DNA of 54,795 nucleotides from Mangrovicoccus ximenensis (GCF_003056725.1 NZ_QBKZ01000001.1:85001-139795); one strand, 5' to 3'. Counted from the stretch's first letter, positions 17,145 through 26,355 are shown. Made by a program: numbers and translations. The notes: generated by a model from the letters alone, not told the origin.

Positions 17145-17582
17145 GATCAGGCGGGGGCGGTGCGGGCCCAGTTGCGCGCCGCGGCCGAGCGCGACATGGC
17201 GGCGGCCGAACTGGGCGACCGGAGCCTGCGCGCGCCCTTTTCCGGCGTGGTCGGGCTGACCTATCTGTCGCGCGGCCAGATGGCCGACACCTCCACCGAG
17301 GTCACCACGCTCGACGACATGGGAACGCTCGAGGTGGCCTTCAGCGTGCCCGAACGCTTTCTCGCGCGGCTCGATCCGCGGCAATCCGTGACGCTGCTGT
17401 CCCCGGCCTATCCGGGCGAGGAATTCGCCGGGCGGCTGGCGGCGATGGACACCCGCGTCGACCCGGCGACCCGCTCGATCGCGCTGCGCGCCGAGGTGCC
17501 GAACGGCGACGGCAAGCTCCGGCCCGGCATGTTCCTGCGGGTCTCGCTGGTGCTCGACGAGCGCACCGCACAGGCCCCGGCG
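17145..17582 (+). pseudogene. RND efflux periplasmic adaptor (AcrA/MexA-like), fragment
   Basis: LRAAAERDMAAAELGDRSLR, APFSGVVGLTYLSRGQMADT, TLDDMGTLEVAFSVPERFLA and VDPATRSIALRAEVPNGDGK LRPGMFLRV cover the end of the helical hairpin, the lipoyl half-motif (A-P-F-x-G) and the beta-barrel with D-P-x-T-R-[ST]. It is a different protein from the adaptors at 9045 and 20085. Both ends missing. Confidence 0.8.
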
Positions 17583-17610
17583 CATGCGGGCAGCCGGGCC
17601 GGCGCCGCGC

Positions 17611-17985
17611 TCAGCTTGCGCAGCGGATCAGGGTCTTCAGCCCGGCCACCTCTCCCGCCAGATGGCGGCGATAGGCCCCGGGCACGTCGTCGAGCGCGAT
17701 CTCGGCATCGATCAGCGGGTCGAGCGCCGGGCCCAGCTCCGCGATCAGCCCGCCGATCCGCTGCAATTCGTCTCCGAAGGCATGGCAGCCGACCAGCGCC
17801 ATCTCCTTCTCGACCAGCAGCACCGGGTCGAGATCGAGCACGCCATGGCCGATCCCCACAAGCCCGACCGCGCCGCCGGGCAGAAGACCCTCGGCCAGCG
17901 TCCGGATCACCCCGGGCGCACCGGTCGCATCCAGCGCGTGGCGCGCATCGGGCAGCGCATCGAGCGATGCCACCGCCGCCCCAGC
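17611..17985 (-). pseudogene. Zinc-type alcohol dehydrogenase, C-terminal fragment
   Basis: About 121 residues: DALPDARHALDATGAPGVIR, LLPGGAVGLVGIGHGVLDLD and EKEMALVGCHAFGDELQRIG, then LAGEVAGLKTLIRC and stop at 17611. This is the last part of the NAD-binding domain and the return to the catalytic domain of medium-chain dehydrogenases. The catalytic zinc ligands and GxGxxG are missing. Confidence 0.7.
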
Positions 17986-18003
17986 GGCCTCCTGTTTTCA
18001 CGA

Positions 18004-18400
18004 AGAATAGTGGAGATGTCGCAACCCAGGATGGAATGTACCCGCCTACAAGACCTCCACTCGATAGGCATGGTTATGAAAAGTTATATGTAGAAAATCC
18101 GGTGGAATGGGGCGTTTTCCGGAGCCGCCGGTTTCAGCCGCATTTGGCCTTGCCACATAACGGGATCAGGAGTCACCAAGAGACTTCAATGCAGAAGCCG
18201 GATGGCATGGACAGACCTCCGAACATGGCGTGCAAGACCGCCAATTGGCACTCTTGCAATCGGGCGCTGAGGCAGCGAGGGGCGCTGACCGTTTGGTTTG
18301 ATCCCCCGATGCAGCGGACGCGGCGCGTCCGGATGGCGCTGCGACACGAGCCAACCATATCCTCAGGGGGCGCTGTTGCGCAAATCAAGGGGATTCATCT
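18004..18400 (+). mobile_element. IS5-like element, transposase N-terminal fragment
   Basis: From about 18189 the frame MQKPDGMDRPPNMACKTANW followed by CNRALRQRGALTVWFDP is the N-terminus of IS5/IS1182-like transposases (N-W-x-x-Y/C-N-x-A-L-x-x-R-G-x-L-T-x-W-x-D). It breaks soon after. At 18375-18385 is TGTTGCGCAAA, a possible IS terminus. Composition (18000-18180) is clearly less GC-rich than the chromosome pieces around it. Confidence 0.6.
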
Positions 18401-18407
18401 CGACCGG

Positions 18408-18822
18408 CGACAATGACGCGACCAGCGAAAGCGATGCCGGGTCGGGCGGCGCGGGCGGCTTTGCCGGGTCGCGCCTGGCGGCGGAGGTCGGCGGCGGCGT
18501 CCATGCGTCGATGGATGGCGATGTCAGCGGCGGAACGGACTCCGTCTCGGTGACCGCAACCGGTGCCAATGACGCGATTGCCAATGCGCTGACCATCACC
18601 GTCGGTCTTGTCGGCGGGGCGGGGGCAAGCTCCGAGGCGATCGTCACCTCGGCGGCGGATGTCGAGGCCAGCATCGGCGACACCGCGACGCTGACAGTGC
18701 CGGGGGCGCCGATCACCGTCACGGCCACCGGCGACAACAATGCCGAGGCCGAGGCCAATGGCGGCGCGGCCGGGCTCGGCCTGGCGATTGCCGCGATGCT
18801 GCCGACGGCGGAAGTCGGATGG
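18408..18822 (+). pseudogene. Large repetitive adhesin/exoprotein, internal fragment
   Basis: About 138 residues with internal repeats: STGDNDATSESDAGSGGAGG FAGSRLAAEV and later TATGDNNAEAEANGGAAGLG LAIAAMLPTAEV share the frame T-G-D-N-x-A. Ser/Thr/Gly/Ala/Asp-rich, no cysteine, poor in K and R: typical of giant secreted proteins of marine Rhodobacteraceae. Both ends missing; secretion route unknown. Confidence 0.5.
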
Positions 18823-19245
18823 CGGAGCGCGAGCGGCTGATCCGCGAGGTGCCGGAACTGGTCACCGGCATGGTGCCGGGCGCCGACGCGGCGGCCGCCG
18901 AGCTTCTGGACACTGTTCTTGCCGAGCTGGCGGGCCATCCGGACTTCCGCGTCGGTGCGGCCGAGGTCGCCTGTCCGGACGGCCGCATGGTGGCGATCGA
19001 CCGCGCGGAGCCGATGGCGACGGCAGGGCGGCTGGTGCAGGAGGATCTGTGCCTGATGCAGCGCCCCGAGGGAGCGGAGGAGCATCTGCTGGCCGCCGCC
19101 GTGCTGTGCTTTCCGGCGAATTGGACGCTGGCCGAGAAGCTCGGCCGCCCGATGCTGCGCATCCACGCGCCGGTGGCGCAGTATGGCGACGGCGTGGCGA
19201 AGCGGGTGCAGCGGCTGCTGGACGGGGTGCAGCCCCGGAGGGTGC
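18823..19245 (+). pseudogene. Heme-dependent oxidative N-demethylase (DUF3445), fragment
   Basis: LVQEDLCLMQRPEGAEEHLL, AAAVLCFPANWTLAEKLGRP and HAPVAQYGDGVAKRVQRLLD are highly characteristic of DUF3445, the heme-binding alpha subunit that demethylates dimethylamine-type substrates together with a flavin subunit. About 140 residues of ~330 present. N-terminus and the heme-binding C-terminal part are missing. Confidence 0.7.
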
Positions 19246-19440
19246 CGGATGTGCATCCTGCCGGGTCTGCGGGGCCCGGAGCACCGGCATCCGGCTGGTG
19301 CCGGGCGAGGAGGTCCCGGTCTCCGGGCGGAGCCCGGCCGGCAGTCCGCCGGGACTTGGCGGGCGGCGGGCGATCCCCGGCTGCAATGGACTTGTCGAAA
19401 TGAAATCAATTTCTTGGCGGGCCGTGATCCGGCCCGGCCG
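19246..19440. other. Non-coding stretch
   Basis: About 195 bp downstream of an unidentified gene end on the minus strand. GC-rich first half, then a short AT-richer part (AATGAAATCAATTTC). No terminator with a clear T-run seen. Confidence 0.3.
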
Positions 19441-19640
19441 TCAGGCAATGCGCAGATCGGGTGCCGCTGCGGGGCTGCGCTCCTGGCTCTCGGCGAGGAT
19501 GGTCCGCGCCTCGGAAAGCAGGGCGATCAGCACTTCCAGGTGGCGCGCGGGCGAATAGGCGGCCAGCCCCGCGCGGCGGGCCTCTTCATGGCCCTGCTCG
19601 AGGCAGACGAGCTGCATCGCGGCTTGGCGCGGGCCGGGCA
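19441..19640 (-). pseudogene. Unidentified protein, C-terminal fragment
   Basis: About 65 residues ending in a natural TGA at 19441: MQLVCLEQGHEEARRAGLAA YSPARHLEVLIALLSEARTI, then LAESQERS. Entirely helical by composition. Not recognised. Confidence 0.35.
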
Positions 19641-19644
19641 GGGC

Positions 19645-20078
19645 GGGGTCATCGAGGGCAGCACCTTCTACGGCGATGCGGGCGACAACCTGATCGCCGG
19701 CAGCACGCTCGGCGATTATCTCGAAGGCGGCGGCGGCGCCGACACGGTCGGCGGCGGCGCGGGCGACGACATCTTCGGCGATATCGCGGCCGATGGCGCG
19801 GTCGACAGCCTGACCGGCGGGCCGGGCCGCGACACCTACCGCTTCCTGCCGGTCTTCTCCGCCGAGGGCATCGCCGAGGATGTGATCACGGATTTCCAGC
19901 CGGGCGAGGCGGGCGACGTGATCGTGCTGGAATCCGCGATCCCGAACCCCTTCGCCAATGGCCGCCTGTCGATCCTGCAGGACGGGGCCGACACGCTGCT
20001 GCGGCTGGACGGCGGCACCGGGGGCGCTTCGGTGCTGCGGCTCCGCGGCGTGACGGCGGCGGCGCTGCGCGGACCGAG
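19645..20078 (+). pseudogene. RTX calcium-binding protein, fragment
   Basis: GGGADTVGGGAGDDIFGDI and SLTGGPGRDTYRF are GGxGxDxUx calcium-binding nonapeptides; then ITDFQPGEAGDVIVLESAI, the usual post-repeat segment of haemolysin-type secreted proteins. The next block holds an HlyD C-terminus, but the joint between them is abrupt and the neighbourhood is probably not natural. Confidence 0.7.
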
Positions 20079-20084
20079 CGGCCG

Positions 20085-20321
20085 CTCTCCGGACGGGTCG
20101 AGCTGATCTCGGCGGAGCTGAGCACGGCCCCGGCGGATGCGGCTGCCGAGGGCGAGCGCAGCTATGCCGTGCGGATCGCGCTGGCTGGTCTGCCGCCCGG
20201 GCAGCGGCTGGAACCGGGCATGCCGGTCACCGCCGTGGTTGCGACCGGCGAACGGACTGCCCTGCAATACCTTGTCTCGCCGCTCTCCGATGCCATGTCG
20301 CGCGCGATGCGGGAGGAATAG
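20085..20321 (+). pseudogene. Type I secretion HlyD-family adaptor, C-terminal fragment
   Basis: AVRIALAGLPPGQRLEPGMP VTAVVATGERTALQYLVSPL, then SDAMSRAMREE and stop. G-M-P-V-x-A-x-x-x-T-G-x-R-T-x-x-x-Y-L-x-x-P-L is the C-terminal barrel signature of HlyD/PrsE adaptors for RTX export. Stop TAG is followed two bases later by an ATG with GGAGG, a natural gene border. Confidence 0.75.
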
Positions 20322-20322
20322 C

Positions 20323-20432
20323 ATGGGACAGCACCGGCAGATGCCCGCCCGCCGCGAGATCGCCGAGGATCTGTTTCGCGACCATGTCGATCTCGGCAAG
20401 CTGCGGCGCGCCCTGGCAAAGCAGGCCGCCGC
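20323..20432 (+). pseudogene. Unidentified gene, N-terminal fragment
   Basis: ATG 20323 directly follows the HlyD stop with GGGAGGAAT upstream. MGQHRQMPARREIAEDLFRD followed by HVDLGKLRRALAKQA has no recognised domain. Cut at about 20432. Probably the next gene of the secretion operon. Confidence 0.35.
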
Positions 20433-20439
20433 GCCGCCG

Positions 20440-20915
20440 ACGGTCGCTGCGGCAGACTGTGGCTCCGCCCCGCCGGTCGCGGGCTCGGTGGGCGGCGCGA
20501 TGAGCTGGGGCGCGCCGAAGACGCTGATGCCCTTCGGCGAGGAGTCGCCCTTCTACGGGCTGGCGGTTCCCGAGGAGGTCACCGTCACCGCGCAGGTGCT
20601 GGCCCAGCCCGATCCCGAGCTGGCCGGGCGGACCATCGCCGCGCTGCGTGACGGCACGCCGCTGGTCACCCGCAAGGCCCTGGGCGAGGGGCAGGTCGTG
20701 CTGGTCCATGTCACCGCCAATGCCGAATGGTCGAACCTGCCGCTTTCCGGGCTCTTCATGTCGATGCTCGAACGGCTCGCCGTCGCGGCGGGCAGCGCTC
20801 GTCCCGACGCCGGCGCGCTCGAGGGCACGACCTGGGTGGCCGAGGAGCTGATCGACGGTTTCGGCGCGGGGCGCGAGGCCGGAACCATGGCGGGCGTGCC
20901 CTTGGGCCCGGAGCA
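20440..20915 (+). pseudogene. DUF4159/BatA-type membrane protein, fragment
   Basis: VGGAMSWGAPKTLMPFGEES, PELAGRTIAALRDGTPLVTR, KALGEGQVVLVHVTANAEWS and NLPLSGLFMSMLERLAVAAG form the class I glutamine-amidotransferase-like part of the large BatA-N/DUF4159 proteins. LEGTTWVAEELIDGFG continues it. These occur in MoxR-vWA operons of alphaproteobacteria. Both ends missing. Confidence 0.65.
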
Positions 20916-21309
20916 ATGACACGTCAATGGCGGCCGTTCACAGGCGCGCCCGCCCGGGGCGCAGACTCCGGGCGGCCGGCAGGCCCGGGGCAGGACAGCG
21001 GCGTGCCGATCGGAATGCGGGCCAGGCCGGGACAGCCAGCCAAGCGGCACCGGAACACCCAGGCTGCCGTCCCCCGGAAAGGGGCAGAGCGCCCAAAGGT
21101 CCCGGCCGGAGCATCATTGCTGTCCGGATGATTTGTGCGATGGTGAAGCTGTGGAGCGGGACCGCCCCCGGACCCCGGGCCCGTCCGGAAGCAAGTGCCC
21201 TCCGCGTCGCCGCCACGAATCCGGACGCATGGACAGAAACGATCGTCATGCCAATGCGCGTCGTCGCCGGCAGCCCTGCGCGCCCCCGGCCCGGCACCCG
21301 CAGCCCGTC
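20916..21309. other. GC-rich block without recognisable gene
   Basis: About 395 bp. No family motif in any frame, no RNA feature. Confidence 0.35.
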
Positions 21310-21480
21310 CGCCGGCCCATCGGCGAGGGCCCGCTCTGCGCCCGCTACGCGCAGGCCTTCCGCCAGCTTCTCGGACGCGGCCCCGCCGCGCAGCCGGGCA
21401 ACACCGCCCCTGCCGGGCTGTTCGGCTTTGCCGCAGCCGCGGGGCTTCTCGACGGACCTATGGAGACCGGCCATGACTGA
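21310..21480 (+). pseudogene. Probable 2-dehydro-3-deoxygalactonokinase, C-terminal end
   Basis: A frame ending at TGA 21478-21480 encodes IGEGPLCARYAQAFRQLLGR and a short tail FAAAAGLLDGPMETGHD. The downstream gene is a KDPGal-type aldolase whose ATG lies 5 bases before this stop. The sugar-kinase call rests on that neighbour and on the L-x-x-R-Y-x-x-A pattern; it is only tentative. Confidence 0.35.
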
Positions 21481-21745
21481 CCTTCCTGCCGCGCAACGTT
21501 TCGAGGCGGCCATGGCCGCGCTGCCGCTGGTGGCGATCCTGCGCGGGATCGCCCCGGACCAGAGCGTGGAGACCTGCCGCGCCCTGGCGGAGACCGGGTT
21601 CCGGCTGATGGAAATTCCGCTGAACTCGCCCGATCCCTTCGACAGCATCGCCCGGGTGCGCGCCGCGCTGCCCGCCGAGGTGATTGTCGGCGCGGGGACG
21701 GTGACCTCGGCGGCGGCGGTGGCGCAGCTTGCGGCGGGCGGCGCG
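21473..21745 (+). pseudogene. dgoA: 2-dehydro-3-deoxy-6-phosphogalactonate aldolase, N-terminal fragment
   Basis: From ATG 21473: MALPLVAILRG-like sequence AALPLVAILRGIAPDQSVET, CRALAETGFRLMEIPLNSPD and VIVGAGTVTSAAAVAQLAAG. The E in MEIPLNSP and the GAGTV loop are KDPG/KDPGal aldolase (class I) features. The Schiff-base lysine (P-x-x-[KR]) lies beyond the cut at about 21745. PLNSP rather than PLRTP favours the galactonate enzyme. Confidence 0.75.
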
Positions 21746-21747
21746 CA

Positions 21748-22108
21748 GGAACGCCGGGACCGCCACCGGGCGGCGGGTGCCGAGATCGATCACCAGCATC
21801 AGCTGCTCGATCGTGGCCAGCGCCTCGCCGGTCACCGCATCCGCCAGGTCATGGCGCGCCGCGAAATGGCGCGGCCCCGCCTCGGAGACCCGCGAGGACA
21901 CGTCGAGCAGCGTTCCGGCGCGGCAGGGCGCATGGACCGTCGCGGCCATCTCCACGGCCATCCGGTTGCAGTTGGTCTCGTTCACCCAATCCGCGGTCAG
22001 GCCGATCCGGCCGAGGAAGGCATAGGAGGCCGCCGAGCAGAAATTCGCCATCGCGTGCCATTGCAGCAGGCCCTCGTGATCGACATCCGCAGGCCGCACC
22101 GCGCCGAC
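21748..22108 (-). pseudogene. Acyl-CoA thioesterase (hot-dog fold), fragment
   Basis: VDHEGLLQWHAMANFCSAAS, YAFLGRIGLTADWVNETNCN, RMAVEMAATVHAPCRAGTLL and RHFAARHDLADAVTGEALAT follow the FabM/4HBT thioesterase order (D-x-x-x-x-x-H start, long helix, then strand pairs). Likely about 120 of 150 residues. Substrate unknown. Confidence 0.6.
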
Positions 22109-22124
22109 GGAGCTCGCCCCCCCT

Positions 22125-22521
22125 GCCGCCGCCGGCAGATGCGGCCGTCCGGACCCGCGCGCTGTTCCTGATGTCGGCCGAAGGCGGGCGGCTGATGGCG
22201 GCGGGCGATGGCACCGGCGCGGACGGGATGCTGCGGCTGGCCGGGGCCGAGAACGTCATGGCCGGCGCCTTCGACGGCTACAAGCCGGTCAATGACGAGG
22301 CGCTGCTGAGCGCGGCGCCCGAGATCGTGGTGATGATGCAGCCCCAGGGCGATCATGGCGGATCGGCGGAGGATGTCCTCGCCATGCCCGCCCTGGCAGC
22401 CACCCCGGCCGGACGGGACGGCGCCTTTGTGACCATCGATCCGGCGGCGCTCGGCTTCGGACCGCGGACCGCGGAGTTCGCCCGCGGTCTGCACGACGCG
22501 CTCTATCCGGCCGGGGACTGA
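22125..22521 (+). pseudogene. hmuT: Heme ABC transporter substrate-binding protein HmuT, C-terminal fragment
   Basis: FLMSAEGGRLMAAGDGTGAD, MLRLAGAENVMAGAFDGYKP and VNDEALLSAAPEIVVMMQPQ, then FVTIDPAALGFGPRTAEFAR and natural stop. G-Y-K-P-x-x-x-E-A-L is a hallmark of HmuT/ChuT hemin-binding proteins. The signal peptide and N-lobe are missing. Confidence 0.75.
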
Positions 22522-22559
22522 GACCGATGGCGGCGATTTCTGCCTCCCGGCCGGTCTCC

Positions 22560-22990
22560 GCTCCGGCGGGCGCGCGGCGCGGGCGATCCCGAGGAAGCCG
22601 TCGCGCAGCCTTTCCTGGAAGGCGAGGCCGAAGCCCTCGAAGCGGTCCTCGGCTCCGGCGCGGTCCGGCGCGGCGGTGCGCGCCAGCGCGGTGGCCGGAT
22701 CCATGTCGAAGATCAGCGTCACGTCGGGCTCGCGCCCGATCATCATGTCATGCAGCCGGTCGACCAGCGCGCGCAGGTCGCCCCGCGTGCTGCCCTGGTA
22801 GACCCGGGTGGAATCGGCGAAGCGGTCGGTGATCACCGTCTCGCCGCGTGCGAGCGCCGGGTCGATCAGCCGTTCCAGATGGTCGCGCCGCGCCGCGGTG
22901 AACAGGAGCAGCTCGGTCTCCGCCGACCAGCGGCCGGGCTCGCCGGTCAGCACGAGCTGGCGGATCTCCTCGGCGCCGGGCGATCCGCCC
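22560..22990 (-). pseudogene. tmk: Thymidylate kinase, internal fragment
   Basis: GGSPGAEEIRQLVLTGEPGR, ARRDHLERLIDPALARGETV, ITDRFADSTRVYQGSTRGD and VTLIFDMDPATALARTAAPD. D-R-[FY]-x-x-S-x-x-[AV]-Y-Q-G is the Tmk signature; the LID region with EDRFEGFGLAFQERLRDGF follows. The P-loop (first ~30 residues) is missing, as is the extreme C-terminus. Confidence 0.85.
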
Positions 22991-22992
22991 CC

Positions 22993-23403
22993 GGCAGCCG
23001 ACGGGTTCGGGGCCGGGACCCCCGAGCCCAGCCCTCAGAGCCAATCCTTTTCCCGAAGTTACGGATCCGTTTTGCCGACTTCCCTTGCCTACATTGTTCC
23101 ATTGGCCAGAGGCTGTTCACCTTGGAGACCTGATGCGGTTATGAGTACGACCGGGCGTGGACGGTACTCGGTCCTCCGGATTTTCAAGGGCCGCCGGGGG
23201 CGCACCGGACACCGCGCGACGTGCGGTGCTCTTCCGGCCGCTGGACCCTACCTCCGGCTGAACCGTTTCCAGGGTTGGCGGGCCGTTAAGCAGAAAAGAT
23301 AACTCTTCCCGAGGCCCCCGCCGGCGTCTCCGGACTTCCTAACGTCGCCGTCAACCGCCACGTCCCGGCTCGGGAAATCTTAACCCGATTCCCTTTCGGG
23401 GCA
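22993..23403 (-). rRNA. Eukaryotic (plant-like) nuclear 25S/28S rRNA, fragment
   Basis: On the minus strand this reads, in order, AATCGGGTTAAGATTTCCCG, GTTAGGAAGTCCGGAGACGC, AGAGTTATCTTTTCTGCTTA, GGAAACGGTTCAGCCGGAGG, CTCATAACCGCATCAGGTCT, AACAATGTAGGCAAGGGAAG and TCCGTAACTTCGGGAAAAGG. These are conserved blocks of eukaryotic large-subunit rRNA in the correct order; the variants match land plants/green algae much better than yeast or animals as I remember them, and not bacterial 23S. It lies between a tmk piece and an ABC ATPase piece of a bacterium. Confidence 0.9.
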
Positions 23404-23404
23404 C

Positions 23405-23833
23405 GCGCGCGGCCGGGCGCCAGGCCCGCCACGCCGAAGGCCGGGATTTGCGTGCCGCCGACCGAGGCCAGCATCCGGCCTTCGGGGCCGGGCGCGATCC
23501 CGGCGCAGGCCAGCACGTTCGCCTCGCCGGTGAAATCGGCGACATAGCGTTCGGTCGGGCGCTGGTAGATCTCGCGCGGGGTGGCGAATTGCGCGACGCG
23601 GCCCGCCTTCATCACCGCGACCTTGTCCGACATGGCCATCGCCTCGGACTGGTCATGGGTCACGTAGAAGGCGGTGATGCCCGATTGCTGCTGCACGTCG
23701 CGGATCAGCCAGCGCACCTCGTCGCGCAGACGCGCATCGAGGTTCGCGAGCGGCTCGTCGAGGAGCAGCAGCCGCGGCTTGAGCACCAGCGCGCGCGCCA
23801 GCGCGACGCGCTGCTGCTGGCCGCCCGACAGCC
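23405..23833 (-). pseudogene. ABC transporter ATPase (PotA/FbpC-like), C-terminal fragment
   Basis: Starts in the signature ([20 protein letters not shown]), then Walker [22 protein letters not shown]-loop [20 protein letters not shown] and [29 protein letters not shown]. The TOBE region follows to about 23405. It belongs to the iron/polyamine importer class. Walker A is missing. Confidence 0.8.
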
Positions 23834-23886
23834 GTCGGCCCCGGCATCGCCCGGCTGCAGGCGGCGTTTCCGCAGGCCCGGCAAGC

Positions 23887-24245
23887 TCAGGCCGCGCTGA
23901 TCCCTTCGGCCGGTTTCGGTGCCGGATGGCGGCAGGGCAGGAAGCGCACGCCTTCGATCGCGGCATCGAACATCCGGTCGGGCTGCGCCCGCAGATAGCC
24001 CGGCAGCAGCGTCTTCACGATCCGGTCGACCCCGGTGAGGAACTGCACCGTCGCCTCGGGCGAGGCGTCGCGGTCGCGGACCAGCGCCAGATAGCCGCCC
24101 AGATGGGCCTCCAGCCAGTCGCGCAGCGCCATCGGGCTGGCCTCGCGCGGCAGGTCGCGCGGGAGATCGCGGTCGATCACCACCAGCCCGCCGTCGAAAC
24201 AGGCGATGTGGAACTGTCCGGCGCGGTGGCCGGTGGCGCGGCAGG
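23887..24245 (-). pseudogene. Unidentified protein, C-terminal fragment
   Basis: About 118 residues: [60 protein letters not shown] and [17 protein letters not shown], natural stop at 23887. I do not recognise the family; no transmembrane segment or obvious active site. Confidence 0.4.
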
Positions 24246-24249
24246 CCTC

Positions 24250-24685
24250 CGTTGAACCGCGCCACCGTGGCCTCGAGCACCGCCGGGTCGAGCCCGCATT
24301 CCGCCGCGAGCCCCGCCAGCGTCGGCGCTGATTTCAGGTAGCCCGCGCGGCGGTAGGGGGCGAGCGGGAAGGGGAAGGGCTTGGCCCAGCCGAGCCCCCA
24401 GCGGCGCTGCGCCTTGTGGTCGGCGATCAGCCAGCAGCCGGGATCCTCGCCCTCGGGGGTGGTGTCGAAGAGGGTGCGGACGAAGGCGTGGTAGCTTTCG
24501 GCCTCGTTGACGAAGCGCGTGCCCTTGCCGCGCACCGCGATGATGCCGGGCTTGGCGCGGTCGACGAGATGCGGGAAATGCGTGGTGCCGCCCTTGCCGT
24601 CCGGGACCAGCGAGACCGGCGCCCAGGCCCCGGCATTGGCGAGGTCGCGGCAGAGCTGGCCGCCGGCCTCAGCGGCTGGTGCGGC
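24250..24685 (-). pseudogene. FAD-binding dehydrogenase (3-ketosteroid-type), fragment
   Basis: RAKPGIIAVRGKGTRFVNEA ESYHAFVRTLF, then CWLIADHKAQRRWGLGWAKP, YLKSAPTLAGLAAECGLDPA and LEATVARFNGG. G-x-R-F-x-N-E-x-x-x-Y and T-L-x-x-L-A-x-x-x-G-[LI]-D are the substrate-domain motifs of FAD_binding_2 enzymes. It may be a later part of the same kind of gene as the piece at 8220-8640, in opposite orientation. Confidence 0.75.
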
Positions 24686-24699
24686 TGCCGCCGGAGCGG

Positions 24700-25085
24700 C
24701 TACGCGACATTGACACTCTCGGCGACCTCGCGGCCGCGCAGGGCGGCTAGCGGGGCCAGCCGGGCGCGGGCCTCGCCCGGGGTCATCGAGGTCCAGGCCT
24801 GGAAGGCGCGGTAGAAGCTGTTCGGGTCGCGATAGGCCAGCAGGTAGCTGATCTCGGGCACCGACATCGAGCTGTCGCGCAGGTATTGCAGCGCCAGCGT
24901 CTCGCGGGTGCGGTCGAGCACGCCGCGGAAACTCTCGCCTTCTTCCTGCAGGCGGCGCTGCAGGCTGCGGCGGCTGAGCCCGAGCTGGGTGCAGACATCG
25001 TCGGCGCCGGACTTGCCGGAGGGCAGAAGCTCCGCGAGGGCGGCGGCGACGCGGGCGGAGATCGGAATCGCGGCGGCGCGGTCGC
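24700..25085 (-). pseudogene. AraC-family regulator, C-terminal DNA-binding fragment
   Basis: AALAELLPSGKSGADDVCTQ LGLSRRSLQRRLQEEG is the first HTH; SSMSVPEISYLLAYRDPNSF YRAFQAWTSMTPGEAR is the second, with natural stop after VAESVNVA at 24700. This subtype (with RSLQRRL and F-x-R-A-F-x-x-W) is the OruR/ArgR-like AraC class that has an arabinose-binding-like N-domain, here missing. Confidence 0.8.
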
Positions 25086-25089
25086 GCAG

Positions 25090-25249
25090 GCGCGACGGCG
25101 AGCCACAGGAGCGCCAGGCCCGCGGCGGCATCGCCGAGCCCGTCCCGGCCGGCCGCGGCGCCCGCCACGAGGCACAGGATCATGCCGGTCTGAAGCGCGG
25201 CGGAAAACGGCAGGACGGCATGGCGGAAGCTGGCGGTCGCATCGCTCAT
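25090..25249 (-). pseudogene. Unidentified membrane protein, N-terminal fragment
   Basis: From ATG 25249: MSDATASFRHAVLPFSAALQ TGMILCLVAGAAAG, then AAAGLALLWLAV. Two hydrophobic segments. Cut near 25090 before a domain can be recognised. Confidence 0.35.
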
Positions 25250-25494
25250 CGGGTCGGCTCTCCGGAAACGGCCGGAATTCGGCTGCCGACCCTGAATGGT
25301 GCCGAGCATAGGGCTTCCGGGGCGGCGGAGGAATGCCCGATGCCGCGCCTGGCGCCGGTGACGCAGGGGGCGGCTACGGAATCGCGGACCCGTGTCATGT
25401 GCTGCGCTCCCGTCACGTCCACGGACCCGGCGCCCCGCAGGCAAGGCGGTCGGCACTGGGGCTGCAACGGGGCAGCCCGCCGGTGTCCCCGGCT
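25250..25494. other. Upstream non-coding region
   Basis: About 245 bp that precede the N-terminal membrane-protein piece in the same block and would contain its promoter. No clear -35/-10 pair stands out; no other gene. Confidence 0.3.
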
Positions 25495-25925
25495 CCGGCT
25501 CGCAAGGGCTGGCCCGGCAGGCGCGTCGGCAGCGGCTCGGCGGCGAAGCCGGGCGCGATGCCGCCGGTGACGCCCATCGCCATCTCTGCGGCGGCGATCC
25601 CGGTCAGCGTGCCGCGCACCGTGCCCAGCCCGTTCTGCACGCAGGCAGAATAGAGCCCCGGCTCCAGCTCGCGGCAAACCGAGACATGGTTCATCGACAG
25701 GCAGAGATGCCCGGCCCAGCGATGCGCCATGCGGGTTCCCGCGAGCATCGGGAAGCGGTCGTCGAACTTGCGCTGCATGATCCGGGCGGCGCGGGCCATC
25801 TGCGCAGCGGTCGTCTCCATGCTGGGACGGAACTCGGCCGCCGCGCGGATGACGATGCGGTGGCCGCCCTGGCCGGGATCGATGCGCCGCACGGTCGTGC
25901 CCATCGGGTCCGACGGCGTCAGCGC
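25495..25925 (-). pseudogene. FAD-dependent oxidoreductase (DAO family), C-terminal fragment
   Basis: About 140 residues: HRIVIRAAAEFRPSMETTAA, RKFDDRFPMLAGTRMAHRWA, GHLCLSMNHVSVCRELEPGL and VQNGLGTVRGTLTGIAAAEM. R-F-P-M-L-x-x-x-x-x-x-H-R-W-x-G is typical of DadA/PuuB-like amine or amino-acid oxidases. N-terminal FAD motif missing. Confidence 0.7.
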
Positions 25926-25929
25926 CCAG

Positions 25930-26355
25930 CGGGGGGCCGCGGGCGTCGTCGTCATGCTGGCCACCGGCTCCATCCGCACCCGCTGCGCCCGGCCCGCCGC
26001 ATCGGTGAAGGTCCAGGACGCCGGATCGGCCAGCGCGGCATTGGCGACCAGCGGCACCCCGCCCAGATCGGCGGGGTCCTGCGGAACGGCACGGCCCTCC
26101 ATGAGCTCGCGCGCCACCACCAGATATTGCGCGAAACTGCCGACCCGCCGCGATTTCAGGCTCGAGTCCGACAGCCAGCCCAGCCGCACCGACAGATCCC
26201 AGTCGCCGCTCTGCAGGTCGACGATCTCGTCGCGCAGATCCAGCACGACCCTGCAGTCGGGGTGGCGCCGCCGGAACTCGGCGGCCAGCGGCACCAGGAC
26301 CGCCTGGCCGTAATCGAGGGGCGCCGTGACCCGCAGCACGCCGCGCGGCGCGTCC
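25930..26355 (-). pseudogene. LysR-family regulator, effector-domain fragment
   Basis: LRVTAPLDYGQAVLVPLAAE, RRHPDCRVVLDLRDEIVDLQ and GDWDLSVRLGWLSDSSLKSR RVGSFAQYLVVARELM. The G-x-x-R-[VT]-x-A-P-x-x-x-G start and D-L-[AS]-[VI]-R are the CrgA-like class of LysR effector domain. The HTH N-terminus is missing. Confidence 0.75.

Noticed and set aside
19645..20432. RTX protein plus HlyD as a type I secretion operon
   Set aside because: The RTX piece and the HlyD piece meet at an abrupt joint with both partners truncated; only the HlyD stop and the next ATG form a natural border.
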